DNA from: Phycomyces nitens
Taxonomy: Eukaryota > Mucoromycota > Mucoromycetes > Mucorales > Phycomycetaceae
NCBI GenBank assembly: GCA_022702545.1
Contig: JAHRBC010000004.1
Coordinates: 4,618,001 to 4,682,000 of the forward strand
Length of the DNA: 64,000 nucleotides
Reading direction: 5' to 3'
A program made the position numbers and the translations under genes. Below are positions 38,352 to 50,007 of the stretch, piece after piece; the first letter of the stretch is position 1; every line of letters begins with the position of its first letter. A model generated the notes under the pieces. It had not been told where the DNA came from. It saw only the letters and a list, made by a program, of their open reading frames with translations, and did not search any database.

Positions 38352-41300
38352 ATGAGTGCCAAAATCTCAACCACATTTTCAAACAAGTCTTCTACACACC
38401 GTAAAATCTCAAAGAACCTCGTTCTCACTAATTCACCTGCCCTACTCTCTTCCATTTCTTCCCGTCACCCTTCATCAGCCACAAAGCTTCGTCGGATATC
38501 AGCAGGCGAGGAGTCCATAGCCTTATCTCAAAAGCAACGCAATTCAAAGCAATCACACATTTCATCAATCACACTTTCATCTGCCACACAAACCAGCACC
38601 ATTGTTCTTCCAATCCAGCAGAAATGGGACGATGAGCTATTTACCAAAAACCCTGTACTTTTATCACCCACAATCGAACTCCCCATCGCTCCCTCTGACC
38701 TCATCACACCTCCTCCTTCCCCACGGGCAGCCCCAAGGAAGGAAGAGCTTGATGTCTCATCCTTAAACACAGAAGTCCGCTTTCTGGAAGCAAGACGGTC
38801 AAAGAATATCAAAAATGTCCTTTCAGAATATGCCAGTCTCAAGAAGCAAGGTGTGTCATTGAGTCTTGCCTCATACAACCTCATCTTTGAGAGCTATCTC
38901 AGCCTTCGCCGTGAGGGAACGCCTCTCACACCCATGTTCAATGGTAAGTCTCTCTTTAAAATAAACAGGCTTTTTGTAAGTCTTGTGTAATTCTGAAACT
39001 CACTCCGCCTATTTGTCACAGTTTATGAAGACATGCTCTGGGATTCTATTCCCCCCAATAGTGCCACCTATTCTATTCTCATCCGTGCCCTCTGTAAGCG
39101 AGATGTTGAGGTCCAAAAGGTAGTGGCCATGCTCAAGCGTCAGACTGCTCGCTCTGGTCAGCAAGAAAGAACTGGAAAGAACTCCAACATTGGTACCCTT
39201 GAAGCCGAGGCCAACCTTGCCAAAGCACTGGTTCTGTTCAAGGAGGCTGTTACGCAAGGTTGTTCCAAGGATTTTCCCGTAGATCTATACAATCAGCTTC
39301 TCCGTGTACTTTCTCACTATGGAAATACCAAGGACTCTCTTATTATCTACGACGAGCTCACCAAGCACACTCCTCCATCTTCTGCTACCTTTGCCGCCCT
39401 TATCAACTTGTTTGGCCGCGCTGGCGATGTCGTGTCGGCCGACGGTTACTTTCAGAAATATGTTTCTGTAAAGGAAACCCTTGGTGTTCATGATGCCTCT
39501 TATGTCTATAATGCTTCTGTGGACTCCCATCTCAAGTGCAATGATCTAGAGGGTGCTATTCGCATCACTGAAAACATGCCCAATGATGGCGTCAAGCTCA
39601 GCATTATCCCTTACAACTCTATTATCCGCCACTACTGTTCCCACAATGAAATGGACCAGGCCATGGTTATGGTGAACCGTCTCACAGCATCTGAGGATCT
39701 TCCCACCCCTGATGCCAGCAGTTATGGTCCAATTCTGTCCGCCTATTGCCAGGTTAAGAACTATGATGCTGCTACCGAGGCTTATGATGCATTGGTCAAG
39801 ACCGACATCTCAAAGTCTTATGGTAACCTTGCCAACTATGCCCTTCTCTGTCTTGGTAACCTCGAGGCCAGCCAAGATAAAGTGTTGCAAGTCATTCAGG
39901 AGATGAAGTCTGCTGGTCTTGAGCCCGATGCCCTTCTCTCAGAGCGTATCATTACCCAGTTTGTGAGCTGTGATGATATTCCTCGAGCAATCGCAGCTCT
40001 CCGTGCTGTCGTTGGTGCCATGACCTCCCGCACTCTCTCCAAGGGTTCCAACCACATTGTCAATGCTTCCCTGCAAGTTGCCATGGCTGCCAAGGAGCAC
40101 TTTTCTCAAGTACTCGAGGTTGTAAAGGCCGTATCCTGTATTCCTTCTATCGGTTTGTCTTCTTCATTGGCCAGTGTTCTTGTCACAAGCTACCATACAG
40201 ATGGTGATCACGAGCCTATTTCTGGATCTGACTGCCAGCTTGTATGTGAGGCTGCCTTGGTTACCTACTGTCATGGTGCTGTCTACCCTTCTCTTCCTGC
40301 CTTTGACACTTTCGTGTTGACTTTGGTTAAGGATATGGTCCGCCCTGGCACATGTGCTCCACCCTCAGCTTTGGTTTATCGTGTCTCAAATCAGCTCAAG
40401 AGTATCGGTGCCAATGATGCTGAAGTAGAATGGGTTTCCGCTTTCAACAACCATACTCAGGTTGAACAAGAAGTCGAGGTTCAGGATAACAGTGTCCCCC
40501 CCAAGTGTGGACAGATTATTATGACAGCCGAATCTGAGATTGACACTGCTAATATCATGAAGGCCGTTATTAATGGAAGTATCGATGAGGCCCAGCGTAT
40601 CCTGAAGCAAAAGATTATTCAGCTTGGTTTGGTTCCATCCCCTGAGCCCATGCGTGATGCCATTGCCTTGGCCGGCAAGCAAGGACATCTTGAGGTTGCC
40701 AAGGACATGTACGCTGTTTCCATCAAGGCTTATAAGGATCAGCTCCATCTTGAAGACCCCCATCGCGCCCAAAAGGCCATCTTTATGGCTACCAACAGTA
40801 TCCTCATTGGCTATGCTCAGCAAGGCGAGATGTCTGAGGCCAAGAAATACTATGATGCAATCAAGGAAATGGGTCGCTACCCTGATGGAAATGGTTATGC
40901 TAGTCTGTTGCTGGGAAGTGCAAAGTGTGCTACGGATGAAGCTACTGATGCTCTGATCATCTACGATGAAGCTAAACGTCATGATGTCAAGCCAACTACA
41001 TTCTTCTATAATGTCGTGATCTCAAAGCTGGCAAAGGCCCGAAAGCTTGATCTTGCTCTCTGCCTGTTTGATGAAATGCGCCAGTTCAAGGTGTCTCCCA
41101 ACTCTATCACATATGGTGCCTTGATCTCTGCCTGTGTCCGTGCTGGTTCCGAGACCCATGCTTCACGCTTGTTTGGTGAGATGCTTGCTTCCCCTTATGA
41201 ACTTCGTGTTGGTCCTTTCAACAACATGATCCAGTTCTATGTCCGTCAGCAGCCTAACCGTGCTCGTGCTCTCGAGTACTTTGAAGAACTCCGTCGTCGC

Positions 41301-41933
41301 AGTGTCAAGCCTTCTGCTTACACCTACAAGCTGTTGATGGAAGCCTATGCCACTATTGCTCCCTATGACCGTGTGTCTTCTCATCGCATGCTTAGTGAGA
41401 TGGAGAGCTGTGACCGTATCCGTCCCCAGGCCACACACTATGCTACCCTGGTCTACTCTTATGGTACATTGGAGCGTGATGTCAAGAGCGCAAAGTGGGT
41501 CTTTGATGAGATGCACAAGGCTGGCGTTGTTCCTGATGAGGTTGTGTATCAGGCCATGTTGGACACCTATATTACCAATGATGAACTTGAGCGTGCCGAG
41601 AAGCTTTACCTGGATATGCAGAAGCGTATTGGAAAGAGCAGCTCTCCTTACATCGAAAACCTTTTCATCCGTGGTTATGGCAAGAAAGGAATGCTCCCCA
41701 AGGCCGAGGCCATGTTTAAAGCCATGACTGATGACAAGATCTACTGTGCCAGCCTTCAAAAGAATGCCAATAATGTGGTGGTTGTACGTGAGCCAAGCAC
41801 TTATGAAGCCATGGTCCGTGCCTATCTTGACAACAAGTTGGTCAACAAAGCAAAGGTTGTTCTTGACAGTATGATTAAGCGTGAATTCCCTGAAAAGGTT
41901 ACAGCGGTTGTCGCTGACTTGATCATCGCATAA
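38352..41933 (+). CDS. Large pentatricopeptide-repeat (PPR) protein, probably mitochondrial
   Basis: Two exons, 38352-38943 and 39022-41933, encode 1167 residues. The join MFN/VYEDM restores a PPR motif. The first 110 residues are Ser/Thr/Lys-rich with few acids, as in a mitochondrial presequence. PPR units then recur, e.g. SVPPNSATYSILIRAL-type segments near residue 210-230, PPSSATFAALINLFGRAG, VKPTTFFYNVVISKLAKA, VSPNSITYGALISACVRAG, VKPSAYTYKLLMEAYATI and VPDEVVYQAMLDTYITN. Helix pairs of about 35 residues cover most of residues 200-1150, with a less repetitive stretch at about 500-720. Such proteins bind organellar RNA and act in its processing, stability or translation. I cannot tell which RNA, or assign an orthologue. 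Codon use is strongly biased to C-ending codons compared with the AT-rich surroundings, suggesting good expression. Confidence 0.92.
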
Positions 41934-43590
41934 GAGCACTCTATAATATATTGTAAATAGTCATCTCCATTGTTAATTATCCTCCACCTTTTCTATTCTC
42001 TATGAAAATAAATCACTTGTATATATCATCAAAACAACTTGTTGCTTTATATGTCTTTATTATAATAGCATTTTATTTAAACCATGTGTATATTACAAGG
42101 CTATAAAAAGAAGGATATTAATCCCCTTTACATTATATTGGTTGCTCTTCAAAGAAACCAACTTATAAGGACACTTGGGCACAAACATTTTACTGTTGGT
42201 GATGCGTTTGGGCGATTCATATGAAACTTTTTACACCAATAACCTGTGGGAAGGGGGCAGCCTGAAACAAGGCTATCAGAATTCCAAAAAAGATAGACGA
42301 CAGAGAGGGTATGAACGATTGGAGAGCGTATGGTGTAAAGGTCAAGAGAGAATTGTTATTCTTGATTTAAAAGTCTTTTTGTTCATTGTATATGCATACA
42401 CACACACATTCTAGATATGGCTTGATGATTAAAGATGGCTAAGAAATATAGTTTTTTCTTGATATTTGACATTCCATACGAAAAAAGAGTATGTCAATAT
42501 AAGCCTTATTATTGTATTCTATAAGAGTCATGCTTGTTTAAACCTAACCACATAACTAAAATGCACAGGATTCCGAATTGTCTCTTTTATATATGCAAAG
42601 CCTTGTTTTCTCATTTAATATATGTATAACCTATACGATCGTACCAAATCTTTATATATTCAATGTTTGTAATTGTCAGTGATCCAATTCAGGGATCATA
42701 TGGTTTTCTATTCAAGGTGAATATATTATCCTTCAGCCGAGTGGCATACTGATATAGCACTATTAGGATTAAACTCATCTTTTGATGCGTATTTTTTTTT
42801 AAAGAAAAGGTTGTGGAAATGTATTATATATCAATATCGAATCGAATCCAAATACTTGAAAGAGCCAAAGGCATTATTATTTAAATATCAAATAGGGTAT
42901 CATGTATATTGTATTCCTTATATCCATTGCTTGTACTTTATATAAAAAAAGTCTTTGGCTTTTTGGTTAACATTTCTTCATTTTACCATTGTATTGATGC
43001 TCTGCTATCTATTTACTCCAAATGCAAATAAATATATACAATTTATCTGAAAGCAAGACTTGGGGACTTGTATTTTACAAAGCTTCTTCAAGTGCATATT
43101 AAATGTGTTTTCCTAGCAGATTATGTTAATATTTATCTTGGTTTATAACATGATCCAAGTTTGTATACATTATACAAAAGAGATGTAAAGATACCTTGTA
43201 TACATTGCTTACAAATCTCCACTCGACTGTACGTAGATTATGATACTACATACCAATCGCAGCACATTTTTAGAAGTAACAAGATGAATGCATATATATA
43301 TATATGCAGACCCAAATCAATATATTCCCAATATTTTCATATACAATATTTGATATAGTCTCGCACATTTGGTTTCTATTTGTATAAAAGAAGAACAAGA
43401 ATAGAGAGTATAGTCTTTGTGTTTGTTGCGGACACAGGGTATAAATGAGCTACTTCTTTCATTTTTGTGTGCATGTGTGCATGTATGGATTTACTTTCTC
43501 TCTCTATATATATATAAAGACAGAATACCTTTCTTTAAATGATATATATGTGTATATATGTATATATATCGTTTGTATTTTCTCTCCTTG
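41934..43590. other. Intergenic region downstream of the PPR gene and of the DUF1746 gene
   Basis: Convergent 3' flanks. AATAAA-like signals lie near 42007. The rest is AT-rich with (AT)n runs (about 43290-43305, 43502-43515, 43555-43570) and no supported gene. Confidence 0.5.
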
Positions 43591-44326
43591 TTATACCGGT
43601 AACCTATCTGACCCATCTCTTGCTGCATGGGAATCTTCCATATCTGCATACATCACATTACGCACCGAGGATCTTAGACTGATATCAGCCACTAGTCCGG
43701 GGTGATAGAATAAATCATCGAGATTCTCTTCATTGTAAGTACGTTCAGAAGGCAACATAAGTGTGATACGATCAGAGCCTATTTCAGAAACAAGGGCTGG
43801 TGGTACGGTTAGAGTGGTTGCAACGGCCGTGTTGACAAGAGTCTGAGATAAGCTGGATGAAATAAAGATTCGGATAATTTGGCCAATATAAACAACACTG
43901 TCTAGGATGGTCAAGCGCATGGTAGTAGGAAGCTGCTCTGTTGTTTAAATGTGAATATCTTCCAAGTATTCTCAAAAAATAAATAATCTAGACTTACGGT
44001 TGCCAATAAAATCAATAAGGATACCAGGTTTGCCAGGCTCAAAGGTGAGATGCAAGAGAAGGCTGCCCAAGTATCCTGCCGTCACAATCCCAAGAGCCGT
44101 ACGTAATGAGCGTGCGAATGAGCGTGGCGAAAGAAGCTGCTACGAGTCTAGTTGAGAGACAAGACAAAAGAGACTGATTTTGGTCCAGTTGTGAACCTAC
44201 CAGCTGTAAGAACATGCGGACAGAAAAGAGGAAAAGACTGGCATCGAGGAAATAGAGGTAGACAAAGTGACAGTAGAGTAGATAATCGAGAGATCTTAAT
44301 ACGTCTCGCTTGGCAGGTATACTCAT
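43591..44326 (-). CDS. DUF1746 membrane protein, Dsc4-like (Golgi Dsc E3 ligase subunit)
   Basis: Minus-strand exons 44326-44201, 44139-43998 and 43937-43591 join in phase to 204 residues. The N-terminal part, KRDVLRSLDYLLYCHFVYLY then FLDASLFLFSVRMFLQL, fits the fungal DUF1746 pattern (SLD-L-Y...YYLDCSF...RA-Q). The second exon continues SFARSLRTALGIVTAGYLGS and GILIDFIGN, the conserved second membrane block. The third exon starts with a further hydrophobic segment and ends in a hydrophilic tail. In fission yeast this domain occurs in Dsc4, part of the Dsc ubiquitin-ligase complex that works in sterol-responsive SREBP cleavage and Golgi/ER quality control. That role is taken from the family. 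The start is the first ATG after an in-frame stop. A further 5' exon cannot be excluded. Confidence 0.72.
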
Positions 44327-44740
44327 TAGATGAATTCAATGGAATGACCAAAGAAGAGATTGGCATCTACACCCAGTCTTTTGCAGGAGCATGTTCGTGT
44401 GACTCTCATTGATATTGAAGACAAGGAGGGACGGTTCTTCGGTGAGTCAAATGAAAGACACACCAACCAAGCAAGGCGTTTGGTGTTCATTTGCTCCACC
44501 ACCGTACCGTCAGCTCAATTCTATCCATATTCTCAAGAGGTATCTTGACCCAAGGGCAACCTTACAGACAGACTGATATTCTTATCAAATAGCCTTGACA
44601 AATCTTGCAATTCTAATCTTGTCTTTTGCTCTCAAACACAGCCTCATCAATCGTCTTGATAACCCGTAAACCCTCAATAATCGTTTATATGTAAAAGCAT
44701 TCTTTTTCTCTCTTTAAAAAATTGTCCAAGTATACACATT

Positions 44741-45090
44741 CTATTTTCCAGACATCTTCTCCGAGAACTCCAGATACTGCTTCTGTCGCACATCAATTAC
44801 TCGGCGCTTATTAAAGTATTCGACCTATACATCAATGGTTATCATTGTTTAGTTGCTCTAGAAAATCATATTTTGTATATTCAAAATGTTACCCAGCTAG
44901 CCATGCAACCGTCTTCGTATTTCTTTTTGCTGTCGAGACACCCCTCGGCTCTGGAAGGATCCTTGTCGACAATTGCAGGGTCAATGATACTGATCTTGTC
45001 GAGGCAAGCAAAGTATTCATCACGCAACTTCCAGCAATGTTTACGTTCTGCGCGGGTAGGAGGCTTTGAACCTTCAGGTACTGCTGACAT
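44741..45090 (-). CDS. COA6: Cytochrome c oxidase assembly factor COA6
   Basis: Exons 45090-44893 and 44824-44741 (minus) give 93 residues starting MSAVPEGSKPPTRAERKHCW. Twin-cysteine spacing is CX9C (CWKLRDEYFAC) and CX10C (CLDSKKKYEDGC), the signature of COA6 in the Cox6b-like CHCH fold. It is followed by SWVEYFNKRR across the exon join. COA6 works in the mitochondrial intermembrane space, where it helps load the CuA copper site of Cox2 with Sco proteins. The insertion between the Cys pairs (about 20 residues, ISIIDPAIVDKDPSRAEG) is normal for fungal members. An upstream in-frame ATG (45225) would add residues without similarity, so 45090 is preferred. Confidence 0.9.
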
Positions 45091-45339
45091 GATGCGGATT
45101 GAAAGGTACCCAACATATGCGTCCTTTGGCGTGTTCCTTGTCCATGTAGCCATTAAGTGACGGCTATCTGTGACGGTTGAACCAATGCATGGGCATGGCA
45201 CCCTGAAAGATTGAGTGTCTATCAAATAGTCTTAACAGGGACAGGGCAATGGGAAAGATGGGTTGGTTGTGAAAAGTAACATGTTTATTTATACACAAGA
45301 GTCATTTTTTATAATTTGGTAGTTGTATAAAGAGGTATA

Positions 45340-46867
45340 TTAAATATTAGATTCTTCGTCGCGAGTAGCTGTAGCCAAAGCCTCGTCCGTCTTCTTGCCT
45401 CTATCAACCCAGTTCTTGAGAATCTCTACTTCGATATTGCCAAGAATCAATTGTTCAATATGGTACATTAACAAAGGGGTCGAGAGTACGCCGATCATGC
45501 CAGGATTTCCGTCTTGGTAAATAACGTTTATCAACGGTACGCCCATTGCCACTGTCTTTGTTGCACCACAATACTAAACACAAAAGAGGAATTATAAGGG
45601 TTGGGCTCATTATTCAAAAAGGCAAATCCCAAGACACCAACACTAGACATACCATGACGGCCACAGTATCTTCACGAGAGTACCGAAGACGCTCTATAAA
45701 CCAAGGAGTACGGATGCCGGCTGGCAAAGGAAGACGTGCCAGGACAAGACAGAGTATAGAGAATAGGATATAGAGTATCGCATTCAAAACCACAATAATC
45801 AGCATATCCGTAGAGTGAACGGAAGAAAAGGATCCCGCATAGATTGTGTCTGAAAAGACTGACCAGACCATGGTTAGCAATGCGATACTACTGACTTCGG
45901 ATAGGTAACATTTGGCCTTGATCTTGGCGACCTGAGTGGGGAATATCCACTGTATAATCTGACCAACGATCAGAGGAACGAGCACGGTAAGGCCCAGCTG
46001 AGTAAGCACCTGAGCAAAATCAATGGGTTTTGTTCCATCCTGATCCTTGTCTCCTCCAGGAATTGCCCTCAGGAGGGGGCCCTGGAAGACAGATACAAGC
46101 AGAGGAGATATAAATATACCTAATATATGCCTTAGTAAGCTTATAAAACGAGTAGGCAAATATTACCCAAAACATTGCCAAGAGCAGCATTCATTAGAGC
46201 TATATGTAAAAAAAAAAAGAAGAAGGTTTGAGGATCTATGTGTCTTGGGTACTATGGTTACCGGAAGCACCGTTTCCATGGGCATTTTCAGTCATGACAA
46301 CGTTGGAAGACACAGTGGTGGGCGTAGAAGCAGCAATGACCACACCGACCAAGAGAAGTGAGTTTATGGGCAATTGTATCTTGAACAAGAGTAGTACGAG
46401 GCCAAATACAAAGAAAGGAATGATGGCCAGACTGATGATTTGTATCAGGAAATGCAGGCGTACTCTAAGCACTGTCTCTGCTAGGGTTTGGGTTTTTAAG
46501 GACAATCCAGAGATCAAAAAGATCAAGATTACGGCTCCTAGGATGTGCCAAGGGAATTAGAGCTGTTTGTATTCATTGGACTTGTTTGCCTACCCCACTT
46601 TATGGACCATTCGGCTCGAATATAACCTCCTTTTCTTCCAACGTCTGGAAAATACGCAGCCAGGCCAATAGACACACCCAAGCCGAGAATAAACCAATAT
46701 TTACGCGCGAATGACTTTAGACGGTCAAGACCACTAACAGGCTGGGGTTCTTTAGCCAACGAACTCGAGCCACCTGCCAACAAAGGAGTTGTTTCGTGGA
46801 CTGGCTGTGAAGAATCATTTGGGTCCACGTGGACTCTTTTCTGTGAAAGGCTAAACGGATCGGTCAT
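45340..46867 (-). CDS. RCH1: SLC10A7/Rch1-type plasma-membrane transporter-like protein
   Basis: Five minus-strand exons: 46867-46594, 46537-46262, 46199-46167, 46119-45653 and 45573-45340. They join in phase to 427 residues, close to yeast Rch1 (434). After a polar N-terminus (about 65 residues, with HETTPLLAGG), about ten hydrophobic segments follow. Conserved blocks are KWGAVILIFLISGLSL, IAASTPTTVSSNVVMTENA and LMNAALGNVLGIF, where exon 3 is only 33 nt, then RYSREDTVAVMYCGATKTVA and MGVPLI. This is the bile-acid/sodium-symporter superfold. Family members in yeast and Candida damp calcium influx at the plasma membrane. Transport of a solute has not been shown for most. An upstream ATG at 46933 would add a hydrophobic extension and is more likely leader DNA. 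Confidence 0.9.
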
Positions 46868-47647
46868 TGGATGAGATTCAATATCAATGGACAGTAAAAA
46901 GAAGGAGAAAAAGAGAAAAAATAGAAAAAGCAAAGTGGTTTATTAAATATTTTGACTTTTGCATATTTTTTGCAGCATTAAGCTCTGAAACTTATTAGTC
47001 CTTGAGCCGAAATATCATATGTATATCAATATTGCGTCAGAAATACAATGCTGCTGTTGTAATTAATGGTCAAGAATAGGTTTGATAAATATCAGATCAA
47101 CCCAATCTGTTTTCTCTATTAATAAATTCAAGAATACAAGTGTATTATCTCACAATTAGTAACAAAAAAAAAGTACTCGAGCCAGTCTCACGATACAAAC
47201 CTGTTGCTTTAATTCGTTTCTTTAGAATAACAATGATAAACCACACTTCAACTCTTTCTTTTTTATAATACAATATATATATATACAATATAATGAAACA
47301 TGTTTGGGCTTATTTAACTTGGTTTATAATAGACATTTGAATAAGGGCAACTATTCACCTTGACTTTGCAATCAATATAAGAAAAGATTCCTGTAAACTC
47401 TATATTATTATATAAAAATTACAAAAATAAAGGGGTCGAGGATATTCTCAAATGGCTATTGGCCAAAATAAAACCCGGGAAATAAAATAAAAACTAATGA
47501 AACCCCCCTTTACAATTTTTATTTCACAATATAGTGGTAAATCAGCAAGGAAATGGATCCAGTCGATTGGTGCCTTGTGACTGCGATATTATAAAGACAA
47601 GTAGTCCTAGCGGGCTAGTAGAGATTGAGATTGTCTTTCTCTCTGCC
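46868..47647. promoter_or_regulatory. Divergent promoter region between RCH1 and DUS1
   Basis: About 780 bp of AT-rich DNA between oppositely directed genes. No strong TATA box or repeated site stands out. An ATATATATATACAATATA stretch lies at about 47271-47290. Confidence 0.4.
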
Positions 47648-48959
47648 ATGGCAAACACACCCGAAACCAAGCTGACTGGTTACGACTTTTACAAATCCCT
47701 TGGGTCCCCTCGGTTTGTTGTGGCACCAATGGTGGATCAGTCAGAACAGGCCTGGAGAATATTGAGCAGACGTTATGATGCACAGCTCTGCTTTACACCA
47801 ATGTTCCATGCCAGACTTTTTAGTGATCCCGAACAGGGCCACAAGTATCGTAAAGAGCAATGGAGCACAGACAAGGCCGATAGACCACTGATCGTACAGG
47901 TACAGCTTATTATTTTTTTGGGGCCTATTATATGTTACTTATACGTTCAATAGTTCTGTGCCAACGATCCCCAAACCCTATTGCAGGCAGCCAAACTTGT
48001 AGAGAATGACTGTGATGGTGTGGATCTTAACTTGGGATGCCCTCAACACATTGCAAAGAGAGGTCATTATGGATCCTTTTTGCAGGACGAATGGACTTTG
48101 ATCCGGGACATGATCTCAATCTTGCACAAGGAACTCGCCATTCCAGTTACTGCCAAGATCCGTGTATTCCCTACAGTTGAAAAGACAGTGGAGTATGCAA
48201 AGATGGTCGAGGCTGCCGGTGCACAGATAATCACTGTCCATGGCCGCCTTAGAGAACAAAAGGGCCACAACACTGGGTTGGCTGATTGGGACAAGATCAA
48301 GGCTGTCAAGGAAGCCGTAAAGGTGCCTGTGATTGCCAATGGAAACATTCTTTATTACGAAGACATTCAAAAGTGCCTGGAGCACACTGGTGCAGATGGT
48401 GTCATGAGTGCAGAGGGAAGTCTATACAACCCTGCCATATTCGCCAAGCGAGACATGCCACCATGTACCTGGGAAATGGCCCAAGAATACCTTGAGATTT
48501 GCCGTGATCTGTGCCCTACACGCGCTGGTATCATCAAAGCACATCTCTTCAAGATGCTCCAGCCTAGTTTACCCCACCACACTGATCTGAGAGCACGTCT
48601 CGGAAAGGCCAACAAGTTTGAGGAGTTTTGGGATATCAACATGGAATTAAAGAAGCGTCTGGAAGAAGAGCGTGAAAAGATTGGGGAGACTGAGCTGTCT
48701 GGACAAGAAGACAGCAAGGGTATCCGTAAATATGGACATTGGAGATGCCAGGTAATAAATCATTGCAAGGATCTGAATGAATATTAAGCTAAGCCTTTTT
48801 GTTTTCTAGCCTTACTTCCGACCCGAACTTCCTGCCGACCATGGAAAGGCCAAGGGTGAAAAGAAAAAGGAAGTAAAAGAAGCCACACTTAAACGTTCAT
48901 CCGAATCCACTGAAACCCCAGAAGCCAAGAAGCTGAAAGAAACAGAGGGTCTGGCATAA
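47648..48959 (+). CDS. DUS1: tRNA-dihydrouridine synthase DUS1
   Basis: Three exons, 47648-47899, 47954-48751 and 48810-48959, encode 399 residues. The FMN-binding TIM barrel occupies residues about 15-300: [49 protein letters not shown] with the catalytic Cys in [33 protein letters not shown] and GVMSAEG. The PMVDQSE and [13 protein letters not shown] forms are specific to the Dus1 branch, which reduces U16 and U17 of tRNA D-loops using NADPH. The C-terminal 50 residues are Lys/Glu-rich and carry likely nuclear or tRNA-contact basic stretches ([12 protein letters not shown]). An in-frame ATG at 47534 would add 38 residues unlike the family, so MANTPETK is chosen. Confidence 0.95.
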
Positions 48960-49114
48960 ACCCCCTGACTGCCAACTATGCCAATACAATATCCTCATAC
49001 TCATTTAAATACTCATGCACACACATTGTCATGCCTTGGTCAATTTAGATTTTATACAAAAATAAAGAGTTTTAACCATGTCAAAGTATATAATATTTTT
49101 TTTATAAATCCTCA

Positions 49115-49604
49115 CTAGTTGTCTGGGACAACTTTACCGACAATATCATAACGCTTGCTAAAGAAGGCGTGCCACTGCTCGAGAACCTCGAGATCCTTTT
49201 CAGTCAACTCACTGATATCAGGAATGCAGTCTTCAGGCTTCAATGAAGACAAGGCGAGGGCCTAGAGAGGTTGTTTTGACATTTAGGTCCATGATCGAAA
49301 TCCCCCCCTTTTTTTTAAACACGCCTATTATTTACCTTTGAGGCGTCTTTTCCGGTAAAGACATTGTAGGATGTACCTGGACCATAAGCATCGGTGTTCT
49401 TGGAGACATCAAACACATCTCCTTTGATTGCAACATAAATGGGCTTGGAGGGGTCAGTTCCATTGCACTTTGCAAGCTCAGAAACAGTGATTGGAGTGGA
49501 CTTTGGAGGATTACTAGGAAAAAAATACGCGTTTATTAGGATGGATTTGGAGCGCTTGTTAACTGAGCTATTGGCAAAAAAAAAACTGGCACGTACGGAA
49601 CCAT
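49115..49604 (-). CDS. Small cytochrome-b5-like haem/steroid-binding (MAPR family) protein
   Basis: Minus-strand exons 49604-49597 (8 nt), 49513-49336 and 49261-49115 give 110 residues, starting MVPNPPKSTPITVSELAKCN. The b5-like fold is clear: PIYVAIKGDVFDVSKN, YGPGTSYNVFTGKDASKALA and DLEVLEQWHAFFSKRYDIVG. Tyr in YGPG and in SYNVF matches the haem-ligand positions of MAPR proteins rather than the His pair of true cytochrome b5. Relatives such as Dap1/PGRMC1 bind haem and support P450 enzymes of sterol synthesis. This short form without a membrane anchor is widespread in fungi. The 8-nt first coding exon is an inference: it gives a family-like N-terminus. The open frame further upstream (to 49647) contains non-homologous residues and poly-T. 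Confidence 0.85.
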
Positions 49605-50007
49605 TGGAATGTAGGGATGGAGTAGGGAGTTGAAGGAACAAGAACACGCCCCACGTCTAGAAAAAACACTATTGTGAATTTATACTCCGAATATGAACCT
49701 GATCATCTGATAGGAAAAAAAAAGGGACCAGAAAGTGCAAGGAAGAGGTGTGGGTTGAGCCAAAGACATTCTTGGCACCAAAGGAAACCAAGTGCCCTGG
49801 ATAAAGAGTTGGAAATGGAAAATGAGGATTGATATGGTGCTTATACGATTAAGATGATGTCCTTCAATATATGTTACACCACATGCTTATTTTCTCATAA
49901 GAAAGACGAGGAGCGAATAAACCATCTTCTGGGTTGACACCTAGAGAGCCCACCCCTTTCTTTTGCTTTGATTCACCCCCTTTTGTTAGCTGCATGACCA
50001 AGACGTC
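49605..50007. promoter_or_regulatory. Short divergent promoter between the MAPR gene and FAB1
   Basis: About 400 bp separate the two start codons. A poly-A tract lies at 49716-49724. No repeated site was recognised. Confidence 0.4.

Noticed and set aside
40386..41939. Long antisense frames (198 and 258 codons) opposite the PPR gene
   Set aside because: They are mirror images of the strongly biased codon use of the PPR gene, and contain no motif.
49710..49730. Poly-A/GGG motif resembling the possible element end at 18308 (also 26131)
   Set aside because: No paired inverted end nearby. Poly-A followed by G is common here by chance.
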